Source: Salinilacustrithrix sp003476595 (GTDB lineage: Bacteria; Actinomycetota; Acidimicrobiia; Acidimicrobiales; Salinilacustritrichaceae). From it: a DNA stretch of 64,000 nt. This document shows positions 16,799 through 24,678 of the stretch, one piece after another. A model generated the notes under the pieces. That model was given only the letters and a program-made list of their open reading frames with translations. It was not told the origin of the DNA and did not search any database. Position numbers and translations under genes: made by a program. The stretch's first letter is position 1; each line of letters begins with the position of its first letter. The stretch spans positions 124,001-188,000 of the forward strand of contig CAXAUZ010000003.1 of the NCBI GenBank assembly GCA_963972525.1, in the 5' to 3' direction.

Positions 16799-16864
16799 GG
16801 CCCCATGCTCTGCGGCGATCGCAGGAAGCGGCAGAGGCCAAGGTCAGCAGCCCGCGCCGACGGG

Positions 16865-18550
16865 TCAGTCGTCGGGGTCGTAGTCGAGGGCGCCGGTCAT
16901 CGTGAGGGCGGTGACGACGCCGATGGCGACGTCGTCGGCGTCGATCACGGCGATGATGGCGCTGTCGAGCTCGCCCATGATCCGCGCCGCCTCGACGGCC
17001 GGGACGTCCACCCGCACCGCCGGCACGTCGTGCATGGCCTGGCCGACGGTGGCATCGGGGCCGATCTCGAACAGGGCCATGGCCATGTCCCGCAGCATCA
17101 GCAGGCCCCGGTAGCGGTCGTCGCACACCGGGAGCGCCTGGGCCGGCGGGGCATCCCCGTAGGTGTCGATGACGTCGGTGACCAGCTGGTCGGGGTGCAG
17201 GATCGGCACGTCGATCACGACGTTGCGCACCGGCAGGCGCAGGCGCCGCTCGAGCATCCCCTCCCGCTCGGTGACCTGGTACGACGCCACGCTCTTCTCG
17301 CCCATCACCGCCTGCGACACGGCGGTGGCGACCAGGGCGGGGATCACGAACTGGGCCTGCCCGGTGGTCTCGGCCACGAACATGACGGCGGCGAGGGGCG
17401 TGCGGTAGCCGGCGCCCAGCACGGCGGCGAGGCCGATGACCGGGTACAGGCCCGGTGCCGCATCGGTGAACAGCGACTCCACGAGGCGCCCGAGCAGCAG
17501 GCCCTGGACGACCAGGGGGATGAACACCCCGCCGACGCCCCCCGCACCCAGTGCGGCGGACGTGGCCAGGGCCCGGAGGGCGAACGCGGCGACGATGACC
17601 CAGAGGCCGATCGTGGGGTCCACGGCGATCTCCGCCACCATCTCCACGCCGGGTCCGAGCGTGAAGCTGGTGCCGACCAGGGCCCGGGCCGCGACGAGGG
17701 TCAGACCGCTCACGGCCGCGCCTGCCGCCAGCCGTACGAGGGGCGAGACGCGCTCGGACAGGCCCTTCGCCGCGCCCCACAGGCCGGCGAGCCCGCGGGC
17801 GGTGATGCCGGCGCACAGGCCGAGCAGGATCGCCCCGAAGACCTCGTCGCGCAGGCGCACCTCGCCCCGGGGCACCGGCAGGTACGAGTGCACGCCGAAG
17901 ATCGACACGAAGGTCAGGTACGAGGTCGCAGCAGCGATCAGCGCCGGGATGAGGGCGCGCCGGGCGACGTCGCGCTGGAAGGGCGTCTCGAGGGCGAAGA
18001 GCACGCCGGTGGCCGGCGCCTGGAAGATGGCGGCCACGCCGGCAGCCGCGCCGGCCGACGTCAGGGCCCGGTGGCCGCGCGGTCCGAGGACGGAGGTGAG
18101 GCGGAGGCCGAGGCGCTGGCCGATGCTGGCGCCGGCGTAGACGGAGGGACCCTCGGCGCCGAGCGCGCCGCCGCCGCCCAGCGTGGCGACGGCTCCGAGC
18201 AGCTTGGGCACCAGCTGGCGGGGCGTGAGGTCGGCGCCGGTGTGGTACGCCCGCACGTAGTCGTCCGAGGTGGCCGGGCTCGTGCGTCCCCGCAGCACCA
18301 CGAAGGTGACGGCGAGGCCGAGCCCGGGCGCGAGGGCCTGGAACCACAGGGGGGCCTCCAGCAGCTCGTGGAGCACCACGTCGAGCGCGATCCACTGGAT
18401 GCCAGCCACGACGAGGCCGACGACCATGCCGACGACGGCGTAGACGCCGAAGCGCAGCGTCGCCCTGGGCGCCTCCGTGGCCTCCTCGGTCTTCGCCCGG
18501 ATCCGGTCGAACCGGGCGCGCATCGGTTCGTTCGGTCGCTCGGCGGGCAC
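16865..18550 (-). CDS. ClC-family chloride channel/transporter with CBS domains
   Basis: Membrane protein of 561 residues: about 10-12 helices followed by two CBS domains (about residues 430-555). The chloride-gate motif is GAEGPSV (family GxEGP) and the selectivity motif GGVFIP is present; the usual GSGIP is replaced by TGADLTP. At the internal proton-glutamate position of exchangers (FIIEE in the E. coli protein) this one has FALET, so it may be a channel rather than a Cl/H exchanger; that is inference by hand alignment. GTG 18550 is chosen because TAGATT lies seven bases upstream; ATG 18523 is the alternative. Shares its promoter region with the divergent LLM gene. Confidence 0.85.
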   Translation of the reverse strand: MPAERPNEPMRARFDRIRAKTEEATEAPRATLRFGVYAVVGMVVGLVVAGIQWIALDVVLHELLEAPLWFQALAPGLGLAVTFVVLRGRTSPATSDDYVRAYHTGADLTPRQLVPKLLGAVATLGGGGALGAEGPSVYAGASIGQRLGLRLTSVLGPRGHRALTSAGAAAGVAAIFQAPATGVLFALETPFQRDVARRALIPALIAAATSYLTFVSIFGVHSYLPVPRGEVRLRDEVFGAILLGLCAGITARGLAGLWGAAKGLSERVSPLVRLAAGAAVSGLTLVAARALVGTSFTLGPGVEMVAEIAVDPTIGLWVIVAAFALRALATSAALGAGGVGGVFIPLVVQGLLLGRLVESLFTDAAPGLYPVIGLAAVLGAGYRTPLAAVMFVAETTGQAQFVIPALVATAVSQAVMGEKSVASYQVTEREGMLERRLRLPVRNVVIDVPILHPDQLVTDVIDTYGDAPPAQALPVCDDRYRGLLMLRDMAMALFEIGPDATVGQAMHDVPAVRVDVPAVEAARIMGELDSAIIAVIDADDVAIGVVTALTMTGALDYDPDD

Positions 18551-18567
18551 AGGGCGGAATCTACGGT
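18551..18567. promoter_or_regulatory. Overlapping divergent promoters, ClC gene and LLM gene
   Basis: Minus strand: TAGATT (18563-18558), 7 bases, GTG 18550. Plus strand: TACGGT (18562-18567), giving a leader of about 38 bases before ATG 18612 with GGAG at 18603-18606. The two -10 boxes share two base pairs, so only one polymerase can occupy the site at a time. Confidence 0.5.
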
Positions 18568-18611
18568 GGCGGCTCCGACCCCGCCGACCTCGGCCCGACG
18601 ACGGAGTGCGC

Positions 18612-19658
18612 ATGACCGCCGCCAACGCCCAACCGCACCCCGAGCTGGGGTTCTACGCCCTGGCCGGTCAGCCGGAATCCAGCCGTGACCTCCTGGCGGA
18701 GGTCCGTGACGCCGAAGCGATGGGGCTCGGCACGGCCTTCATCTCCGAGCGGTACGACCTGAAGGAAGCAGCCACCCTCTGCGGGGCGGCCGGCGCGGTG
18801 AGCGAGCGGATCCACATCCAGACCGCCACGACCAACCACAACACCCGGCATCCCATGGTCACGGCTGGCATCGCCCGCACCATGCAGGACCTCACCGGCG
18901 GGCGCTTCGTGCTCGGCATCGGGCGGGGCATCCCCGCCATGCAGGACGCCTTCGGCATGTCGCGCATCACGACGGCGCAGATGGAGGACTTCGCCGGGCT
19001 CATGCGCCGGCTCTTCCGGGGGGAGGCGATCGTCGGACACGACGGCCCGGCCGGGTCGTGGCCGGTGCTGCACCTGAACCGAGCCCTCGACGAGCACCTG
19101 CCGATGGGTCTGGTCGCCTTCGGGCCCGAGTCGCTGAAGCTCGGCGGTCGCGTCTTCGACGAGGTCGTGCTGCACACGTTCTTCACCGACGAGACCACCG
19201 AGCGAGCCGTCCGGACGGTCAAGGACGCCGCCGAGCAAGCCGGCCGGGACCCCGACGACGTCGTCGTGTGGTCGTGCTTCGCCACCATCGGCGATCACCT
19301 CCCCGAGGACCTGCGCCTGAAGAAGTCGGTCGGTCGCCTGGCCACCTACCTGCAGGGCTACGGGGACCTGATGGTCCGCACCAACGGGTGGAACCCGGCC
19401 GTGCTGGACCGGTTCCGAGCTGATCCCGTGGTCACCGGCATCGGCGGCCCGATCGACGGCGTCGCCACCACCGAGCAGCTCGAGCACATCGCCACCCTGT
19501 TGCCCGACGAGTGGCTGGCGCCGAGTGCCACCGGCACGCCGGAGCAGTGCGCGACGGCGGTGCGGGGCCAGCTCGCCCTCGGCTGCGACGCCGTGATCCT
19601 CCACGGCGCCACCCCCACCCAGCTCCAGCCCGTCGTCGACGCCTACCGCGCCGGCTGA
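18612..19658 (+). CDS. LLM class F420-dependent oxidoreductase (TIGR03857-like)
   Basis: Luciferase-fold oxidoreductase of 348 residues. Family-like stretches include LGFYALAGQPESSRDLLAEV at the N-terminus, then LGTAFISERYDLKEAATLCG, NHNTRHPMVTAGIARTMQD and RFVLGIGRGIPAMQDAFG, matching the TIGR03857-type F420 group of actinobacteria. Cofactor and substrate are inferred from family only. ATG 18612 has GGAG at good distance, so unlike many neighbours it is translated from a leader. It is divergent from the ClC gene and converges on a LigD polymerase-domain gene with a stem-loop between. Confidence 0.87.
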   Translation: MTAANAQPHPELGFYALAGQPESSRDLLAEVRDAEAMGLGTAFISERYDLKEAATLCGAAGAVSERIHIQTATTNHNTRHPMVTAGIARTMQDLTGGRFVLGIGRGIPAMQDAFGMSRITTAQMEDFAGLMRRLFRGEAIVGHDGPAGSWPVLHLNRALDEHLPMGLVAFGPESLKLGGRVFDEVVLHTFFTDETTERAVRTVKDAAEQAGRDPDDVVVWSCFATIGDHLPEDLRLKKSVGRLATYLQGYGDLMVRTNGWNPAVLDRFRADPVVTGIGGPIDGVATTEQLEHIATLLPDEWLAPSATGTPEQCATAVRGQLALGCDAVILHGATPTQLQPVVDAYRAG

Positions 19659-19663
19659 CCGTT

Positions 19664-19707
19664 CTGGCCTACGGATACCCCTGCATGCGGGGGAATCGGT
19701 AGGCCAG
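19664..19707. terminator. Stem-loop between convergent LLM and ligD-type genes
   Basis: CTGGCCTACGGAT (19664-19676) pairs with ATCGGTAGGCCAG (19695-19707), one mismatch, and an inner CCCC/GGGG pair closes a small loop. It fills the gap between the two stops. Flanks GTTC on both sides resemble the palindrome at 43.4 kb. Confidence 0.6.
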
Positions 19708-19708
19708 T

Positions 19709-20593
19709 TCAGGGGTGGAGCCGCTGCACCCGCTCGGCGACGTCGGCGGCGGGGAGCCGGGCGGCGTCGAAGCCCTCCCACGGGTCGCGGGCCAGCGCCC
19801 CGAGGCGGCGGAACAGCGAGGCGAGCGGCGTGCTCTGGGGGTGCCAGCCGCTGTCGACCTCGTCCCAGCGCAGGGGCACGGCCACCGGGGCGCCGGGCTT
19901 CGGGCGCAGCGTGTAGGGCGCCACGGCGTGCTGGGCCGGCGCGTTGCGGAGCACGTCGACGAAGAGCCGGTCGCCGCGGTCGTCCTTGGCGAACTCGACC
20001 GTGAGCAGGTCGGGGTGGCGCTCGGCCAGGATCGCAGCGAGGCGGTTCGACAGGGCCCGCACCGCGTCGAAGCGGGCATCGCCCCGCAGGGGCAGGTGCA
20101 CGTGGATGCCCCGCGAGCCGCTGGTCTTGACGAACCCGGTGACGTCGAGGTCGTCGAGCAGGGCCCGCACCGCGGCCGTCGCCTCCACCACCTGGGCCGG
20201 GTCGTCGATGGAGGGGTCGAGGTCGATCAGCAGCTCGGCGGGGACGTCGGGCGCCGAGACCGTGCCGCCGAGGACGTGGATCGAGATGGTGCCCTGGTTC
20301 ACCACGTACTGCAGCGCCTCGACCGAGTCGATGACGACGTGGCGGACGGTGCCGCCACGCTTGGGCAGCTCCACGGTGGGGATCCAGTCGGGGAAGTGCT
20401 TCGGGACGTGCTTCTGGTACCAGCCCTCGCCATCGGTGCCGTCGGGGAAGCGCTGCAGCACGGCGGGGCGGTCGGCGATGTACGGGAGCATCCGGTCGGC
20501 GATGCGGGTGGCGTAGTCGTAGATGTCGGCCTTGGTGACCGCCTCGTGCCCGTCGGCCGCCGGGATCAGGACCTTGTCGGGCTTGGTGAGCAT
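19709..20593 (-). CDS. Stand-alone LigD polymerase (primase-like) domain protein
   Basis: Archaeo-eukaryotic-primase-type polymerase of 294 residues, the domain that in LigD adds nucleotides during non-homologous end joining. Motifs: VLQRFPDGTDGEGWYQKHVP, the metal-binding LLIDLDPS (DxD), and SGSRGIHVHLPL with the catalytic His. There is no ligase or nuclease domain and no ku gene nearby; such isolated polymerases are common in actinobacteria (mycobacterial PrimPol-type proteins). It follows an unknown gene by 4 bases in the same direction. A second paralogue lies at 41.5-42.5 kb. Confidence 0.88.
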   Translation of the reverse strand: MLTKPDKVLIPAADGHEAVTKADIYDYATRIADRMLPYIADRPAVLQRFPDGTDGEGWYQKHVPKHFPDWIPTVELPKRGGTVRHVVIDSVEALQYVVNQGTISIHVLGGTVSAPDVPAELLIDLDPSIDDPAQVVEATAAVRALLDDLDVTGFVKTSGSRGIHVHLPLRGDARFDAVRALSNRLAAILAERHPDLLTVEFAKDDRGDRLFVDVLRNAPAQHAVAPYTLRPKPGAPVAVPLRWDEVDSGWHPQSTPLASLFRRLGALARDPWEGFDAARLPAADVAERVQRLHP

Positions 20594-20597
20594 CGGC

Positions 20598-21257
20598 TCA
20601 GCGGCGCAGGTGGCGCACGTCGATGGAGGCGAGCGCAGCGGCGACCGCGTCGGGGGTGCGGCCCCGGTTCAGCCCGCTGATGCGGCCGAGCCCGAAGGGG
20701 ACGACGCGCCGGCCGGCGTCGCCGAGCCACACGCGCGCGAGGGCGGACGGATCTGCCTCGGCGTCGGGGTCGACCGGGTCGCCGGTGAGGGCCTGCACGA
20801 CCGCGGTGCGGAGGCGACGGGGGTCGGGTTCGACCCGGTGGTCGCGGGCCCGGGTGACGAGGTGGGCGATGGCGGCGTCGAGCCCGCGCAGGTTGGCGCC
20901 GACCGCCTGGTAGAGCGCCGGTCCGAAGCGCACGGCGAGGCCCACCGGGGTGCGCCCGCCCACGAACCGGGCGGCGCGGCCGCTGCGCGCGAGGCGGGCG
21001 GCGCCCGCGCCGAGCCACGGCGACATGGCGGCACCGCTCGTGCCGAGGGCATCGACCAGCTCGGTGGCCGACACCGCCGGTGCAGACGGGCGCAGCGCCC
21101 GTTCGACACGCCGGTCGACCAGCGCCCGCAGGGCCTCGTCCACGCCGCTCCCGAGCGCGCCGGCGCCCGTGCCGGCCAGCTCGAGACCCTTCCCGGCCAC
21201 GGCGCGGAGCACGGCCAGCACCTCGTCTCGCGTGGAGCGATCGTCGTCGGGGACCAT
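20598..21257 (-). CDS. Unknown protein coupled to LigD polymerase gene
   Basis: A 219-residue, Ala/Arg-rich protein that I do not recognise. It is predicted mostly helical with no membrane segment and no cysteine. Notable stretches: GVDEALRALVDRRVERALRP, LYQAVGANLRGLDAAIAHLV and a C-terminal Gly/Arg segment (LGRISGLNRGRTPDAVAAAL). ATG 21257 is fixed by TAGCCT seven bases upstream. Its stop is 4 bases before the ATG of the LigD polymerase-domain gene, so the two form an operon; a role in DNA repair or nucleotide handling is a guess from that context only. Confidence 0.65.
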   Translation of the reverse strand: MVPDDDRSTRDEVLAVLRAVAGKGLELAGTGAGALGSGVDEALRALVDRRVERALRPSAPAVSATELVDALGTSGAAMSPWLGAGAARLARSGRAARFVGGRTPVGLAVRFGPALYQAVGANLRGLDAAIAHLVTRARDHRVEPDPRRLRTAVVQALTGDPVDPDAEADPSALARVWLGDAGRRVVPFGLGRISGLNRGRTPDAVAAALASIDVRHLRR

Positions 21258-21270
21258 CCCCGGAAGGCTA
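21258..21270 (-). promoter_or_regulatory. Leaderless promoter of the unknown/ligD-type operon
   Basis: On the minus strand TAGCCT (21270-21265) is followed by 7 bases and ATG 21257, the same hexamer and spacing as at the gluconokinase gene. Confidence 0.6.
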
Positions 21271-21342
21271 CGGGCGCGCCACCGGATCGCGGCGGGGCGC
21301 ACCGGTTGTGGCGCACGTCGGGACATGGACGATGCTGGTGCC

Positions 21343-22215
21343 GTGCCGATGGACCACGACGCCCGGGTCGCCGCCGACGAGGACTTCCTCGGGCTCCGCG
21401 AGGTCGGATCGGGCCGCTTCGCCTTCGACGTCACCTCCCGCCTGGCTCGCGCCGACGAGCGCCTCTACGGGGGCGCTGCCGTGGCCCTGTCGGTGGCGGC
21501 GGCCGCGGCCGAGACCGGCCGGGACGCGCTGTGGTGCACGACCCAGTTCGTCTCCACCGCGATGCTCGGCCGCACGGTCGACCTCCAGGTCGAGGTGCTG
21601 GCCGCCGGGCGTCGGACGAGCCAGGTCCGCGTGACCGCGACCACCGACGACGGCGTGGTCTTCGCCTCCCTCGGCGCCTGCGGCGTGCTCAAGCCCGACG
21701 GGCTGGCCGGCACGTTCGAGGAGCGACCCGAGGTCAGCCCGCCCGGTGAGGGGGATGTGGGGTTCCGACCCAGCGGCCGGCACGGCGAAGCCGGCTGGCA
21801 CACCGCTGTCGAGGTCCGCACCGCCGAGATCCGCCGGCACCCCGACCCGGGCCCCGGTCGGGTCTGCCTGTGGCTGCGCCGCATCGACCGCGGCCCGGTG
21901 ACGCCGGCGATCGCCGGGTACCTGGCCGACCTGGTCCCGCTCTCCATCGTCCGGGGCTGCGGGGTGACCGGGGCCGGCACCAGCCTCGACAACACCATCC
22001 GCATCGGGGCGGCCGCGGAGACCGAGTGGATCCTGCTCGACCTGCGACCCAACCTGGCCGTGGGCAGCTACGGGCACGGCATCGCCAACGTCTGGACCGA
22101 GGACGGCCAGCTGCTCGCCGTCGCGAGCCAGACTGCCTCCCTGATGGAGCTGGACTTCGACCCCCTCACCGCCTTCGGCTCGCACGCCTCCGAGCTGCAG
22201 GGGCGCAACGGCTGA
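21343..22215 (+). CDS. TesB-like acyl-CoA thioesterase domain protein
   Basis: About 290 residues with a double hot-dog fold of the TesB-like (PF13622) type: N-terminal half with LYGGAAVALSVAAAAAETGR and TTQFVSTAMLGRTVDLQVEV, C-terminal half with LRPNLAVGSYGHGIANVWTE and a last strand GQLLAVASQTASLMEL. Function is thioester hydrolysis of acyl-CoA, substrate unknown. GTG 21343 is used because GATGCT lies six bases upstream; ATG 21349 is nearly equivalent. Its TGA overlaps the ATG of lgt by one base, so it heads a three-gene coupled operon with lgt and a UbiB-type kinase. Confidence 0.8.
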   Translation: MPMDHDARVAADEDFLGLREVGSGRFAFDVTSRLARADERLYGGAAVALSVAAAAAETGRDALWCTTQFVSTAMLGRTVDLQVEVLAAGRRTSQVRVTATTDDGVVFASLGACGVLKPDGLAGTFEERPEVSPPGEGDVGFRPSGRHGEAGWHTAVEVRTAEIRRHPDPGPGRVCLWLRRIDRGPVTPAIAGYLADLVPLSIVRGCGVTGAGTSLDNTIRIGAAAETEWILLDLRPNLAVGSYGHGIANVWTEDGQLLAVASQTASLMELDFDPLTAFGSHASELQGRNG

Positions 22216-23069
22216 TGCTCGCCCTCCTCGCCGCCCTGCCCAGCCCGCCCGACAACGCGATCTCGATCGGGCCGCTCGAGCTGCGGGCCTACGGCCTGTT
22301 CATCGCCATCGGCGCGATCGTGGCGGTGGGGATCGCCCGTCGGCGGTGGGCGTCGCTCACGGGCAGCGACAGCGACGCCATCGGCGACGTCGCGGTCTGG
22401 GCCATCCCGGCGGGCTTCGTCGGGGCCCGGCTGTACCACGTCATCACCGACTGGCACCGCTTCGAGGATGCACCGCTCGACGCCTTCAAGGTCTGGGAGG
22501 GCGGCCTCGGCATCCCGGGGGCCATCCTGCTCGGCGCGATCGTCGGTGTCGCCGTGGCGCGACGCAAGGGCTACGACGTGCCCCTCCTCATGGACGCCGT
22601 CGCCCCGGCCCTGCCGGTCGCCCAGGCGATCGGTCGCCTCGGCAACTGGTTCAACCAGGAGCTGTTCGGCCGCCCCACCGACCTGCCGTGGGGCCTGGAG
22701 ATCGACCCCGGCCGTCGCCCCGAGGGCTACGAGTCGGTCGAGACCTTCCACCCCACCTTCCTCTACGAGGCGCTGTGGAACCTGGCCCTCGCCGCGTTCC
22801 TCGTGGTGGTCGGACGCCGGAAGGTCCTCCGCCCCGGGCAGCTCTTCGTGCTGTACGTGGGCGGCTACGCGCTCGGGCGCCTGTGGGTGGAGGCGCTGCG
22901 GATCGACACCGCCACCCGCATCGCCGGCGTCCGGGTCAACCTCTGGGTGAGCGGGCTCACGATCGTGGCGGCTGCCCTGTGGTTCCTCTGGTGGCAGCGT
23001 CGCCCGGCGGACGATGCGGCGGGCGAGAGCCAGGACACGGACACGGGGGCGTCGAAGAACCCTCGATGA
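22215..23069 (+). CDS. lgt: Prolipoprotein diacylglyceryl transferase
   Basis: Transfers diacylglycerol from phosphatidylglycerol to the lipobox cysteine of prelipoproteins, the first step of lipoprotein maturation in the cytoplasmic membrane. The 284-residue protein has seven hydrophobic segments. The Lgt signature GRLGNWFNQELFGRPTDLPW is intact around residues 139-158; the early Tyr/His region (YGLFIAIGAIVAVGIARRRW) and HPTFLYEALWN also match. The tail after residue 265 is hydrophilic and Asp/Gly-rich. It overlaps the upstream gene by one base and the downstream kinase gene by four. A lipoprotein substrate candidate is encoded at 54.5 kb. Confidence 0.95.
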   Translation: MLALLAALPSPPDNAISIGPLELRAYGLFIAIGAIVAVGIARRRWASLTGSDSDAIGDVAVWAIPAGFVGARLYHVITDWHRFEDAPLDAFKVWEGGLGIPGAILLGAIVGVAVARRKGYDVPLLMDAVAPALPVAQAIGRLGNWFNQELFGRPTDLPWGLEIDPGRRPEGYESVETFHPTFLYEALWNLALAAFLVVVGRRKVLRPGQLFVLYVGGYALGRLWVEALRIDTATRIAGVRVNLWVSGLTIVAAALWFLWWQRRPADDAAGESQDTDTGASKNPR

Positions 23070-24490
23070 GCGCAGCCGCACCGGTCGGCACCGACGGACC
23101 GGACGCCCCCGAGCCCATCCCGGACTTCCGCGGTCCCTACGCGGACGGTCCGCCGCCCGAGGCGCTGCGGGTCGACGCCCCGGACCTCTCCGTGCTGGGG
23201 TTGGCCGAGATCCGGCGGGGCGCCATCATCTGGTGGACCCTGGTGTCGAGCATCGTGTCCGCCCTGCTCCGTCGCCGGTGGTCCCTCGTCCGTCGCCGCG
23301 CCGCAGATGGCTGGTGGGACGCCGCGTCGGCGGGGGCGGTCGACGCCTTCGAGCGGCTGGGCCCCGCGTTCGTGAAGCTCGGGCAGATCATGGCGTCCTC
23401 GCCGGGCGTGTTCCCGGCGCCGCTCGCCGACGCCTGCCAGCGCACCCTCGACGAGGTGCCGCCCTTCGACCGGGCCACGGCCCGCCGGATCGTGGAGGAG
23501 GACCTCGGCCGCCCACCGGAGGAGCTGTTCCTCGCCTTCGACGACGAGCCCCTGGCGTCGGCCTCGATCGGTCAGGTGCACGCCTGCGTGCTGCCCGACG
23601 GCCGGGAGGCGGTGCTCAAGCTGCAGCGCCCCGGCATCCGGGCGCTGTTCACCGCCGACCTGCGGATCATGTGGCGCATCGCCCGGCTGGCGGAGCGGTG
23701 GGACTGGCTGTCGTCGGTCGATCCGGTGGCGATCATCGAGGACTCGGCCGAGATCAACTTCCAGGAGCTCGTGCCGGCGCTCGAGGCGAAGCGCCAGGCG
23801 GAGTTCCGGGACAAGATCGGGCACTTCGGCGACAACGAGAACATCACCGCCCCCGAGGTGTACTGGGACTACTGCGGGCCGCGGACCATCTGCATGCAGC
23901 GCATGACCGGCACGCCGCTCGACGGCGAGCTGATGCTGCGCTGGGGGGCCAAGGTGTGGATCGAGTCCGTGTGCGTCCATGGCCCGTTCCACGGCGACAT
24001 GCACGCCGGCAACATCTGGTTCCTGCCCGACGGTCGGGCCAGCTTCCTCGACTTCGGGATCATGGGCGAGCTCACCCCCGAGTACCGGGAGGTGATCAAG
24101 GACATCCTCTACACCTGCATGATCGACGGGGACTTCACCCGCGTCGCCCGGGCCTACCGGAAGGTCGGCGTGTTCCCCGACGACGTCGGCTCCGACGAGG
24201 AGCTCGGCGCCCGGCTGTCGATGATCCTCGGCCCGATGCTCCGGGCCGGCATCGGCGGGATGAACCTCGGCGAGATGATGAAGATGAGCATCGACCTCAT
24301 GGACGGCTACGGCGCCAAGGGGCCTCGGGAGCTGGTGCTCATCGCCAAGCAGTTGGCCTACATGGAGCGCTACGCGAAGGGCATGGCGCCGGACTACCGG
24401 ATCATCCAGGACCTGTACCTGATCAAGAACATCTTCCCCGACGCGGTCGAGGCCAAGGCCGCCGAGTCCGGCATCGACGTCCCTGTATGA
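23066..24490 (+). CDS. ABC1/UbiB-family atypical kinase
   Basis: Membrane-associated ADCK/UbiB-like protein, 474 residues. The family-specific KxGQ motif appears as FVKLGQIMASSPGVFP, the Ala-rich nucleotide loop as ASASIGQVH, the catalytic loop as FHGDMHAGNIWF and the metal-binding DFG as LDFGIMGEL, so the active site is complete. UbiB proteins support quinone or isoprenoid lipid metabolism; actinobacterial members are mostly uncharacterised. The N-terminal 35 residues are Pro/Asp-rich. Translationally coupled to lgt (ATGA), which links it to membrane lipid chemistry. Confidence 0.88.
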   Translation: MSAAAPVGTDGPDAPEPIPDFRGPYADGPPPEALRVDAPDLSVLGLAEIRRGAIIWWTLVSSIVSALLRRRWSLVRRRAADGWWDAASAGAVDAFERLGPAFVKLGQIMASSPGVFPAPLADACQRTLDEVPPFDRATARRIVEEDLGRPPEELFLAFDDEPLASASIGQVHACVLPDGREAVLKLQRPGIRALFTADLRIMWRIARLAERWDWLSSVDPVAIIEDSAEINFQELVPALEAKRQAEFRDKIGHFGDNENITAPEVYWDYCGPRTICMQRMTGTPLDGELMLRWGAKVWIESVCVHGPFHGDMHAGNIWFLPDGRASFLDFGIMGELTPEYREVIKDILYTCMIDGDFTRVARAYRKVGVFPDDVGSDEELGARLSMILGPMLRAGIGGMNLGEMMKMSIDLMDGYGAKGPRELVLIAKQLAYMERYAKGMAPDYRIIQDLYLIKNIFPDAVEAKAAESGIDVPV

Positions 24491-24500
24491 GCTGAACGCC

Positions 24501-24585
24501 GGCCTGATGTCACCGCTGGCCCTGATGTGACCGCCGGCATGGTGCACCTGGACCATGCCGGGACGTGCGGACGTCACATCCGGGC
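24501..24585 (+). repeat. Nested palindrome and direct repeats, possible terminator
   Basis: CCTGATGTCACCGC and CCTGATGTGACCGC occur in tandem. The second begins a 13-base arm GCCCTGATGTGAC (24519-24531) that pairs with GTCACATCCGGGC (24573-24585), one mismatch. Nested inside is CCGGCATGGT (24534-24543) with its exact complement (24552-24561). It lies in the 188-base gap after the UbiB-type gene; the rest of that gap holds nothing recognisable. Confidence 0.5.
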
Positions 24586-24678
24586 GTGGGCGCACCGTGC
24601 CGATGTACCGGGCAGCGCAACCACAGGACCGGCAGCGGGCCGGACGGCGCCGGGTGGGACCGGGATGAGGCGGAAGCG

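Noticed and set aside
16441..16905. Plus-strand frames over the gap between the LLM and ClC genes
   Set aside because: They are Arg/Pro/Ser-rich and cross the minus-strand 59-codon gene, whose product is clearly membrane-like.
15482..18688. A 1068-codon plus-strand open frame
   Set aside because: It is the complement of the LLM and ClC genes, rich in Arg, His and Gly with no domain; a product of high GC content.
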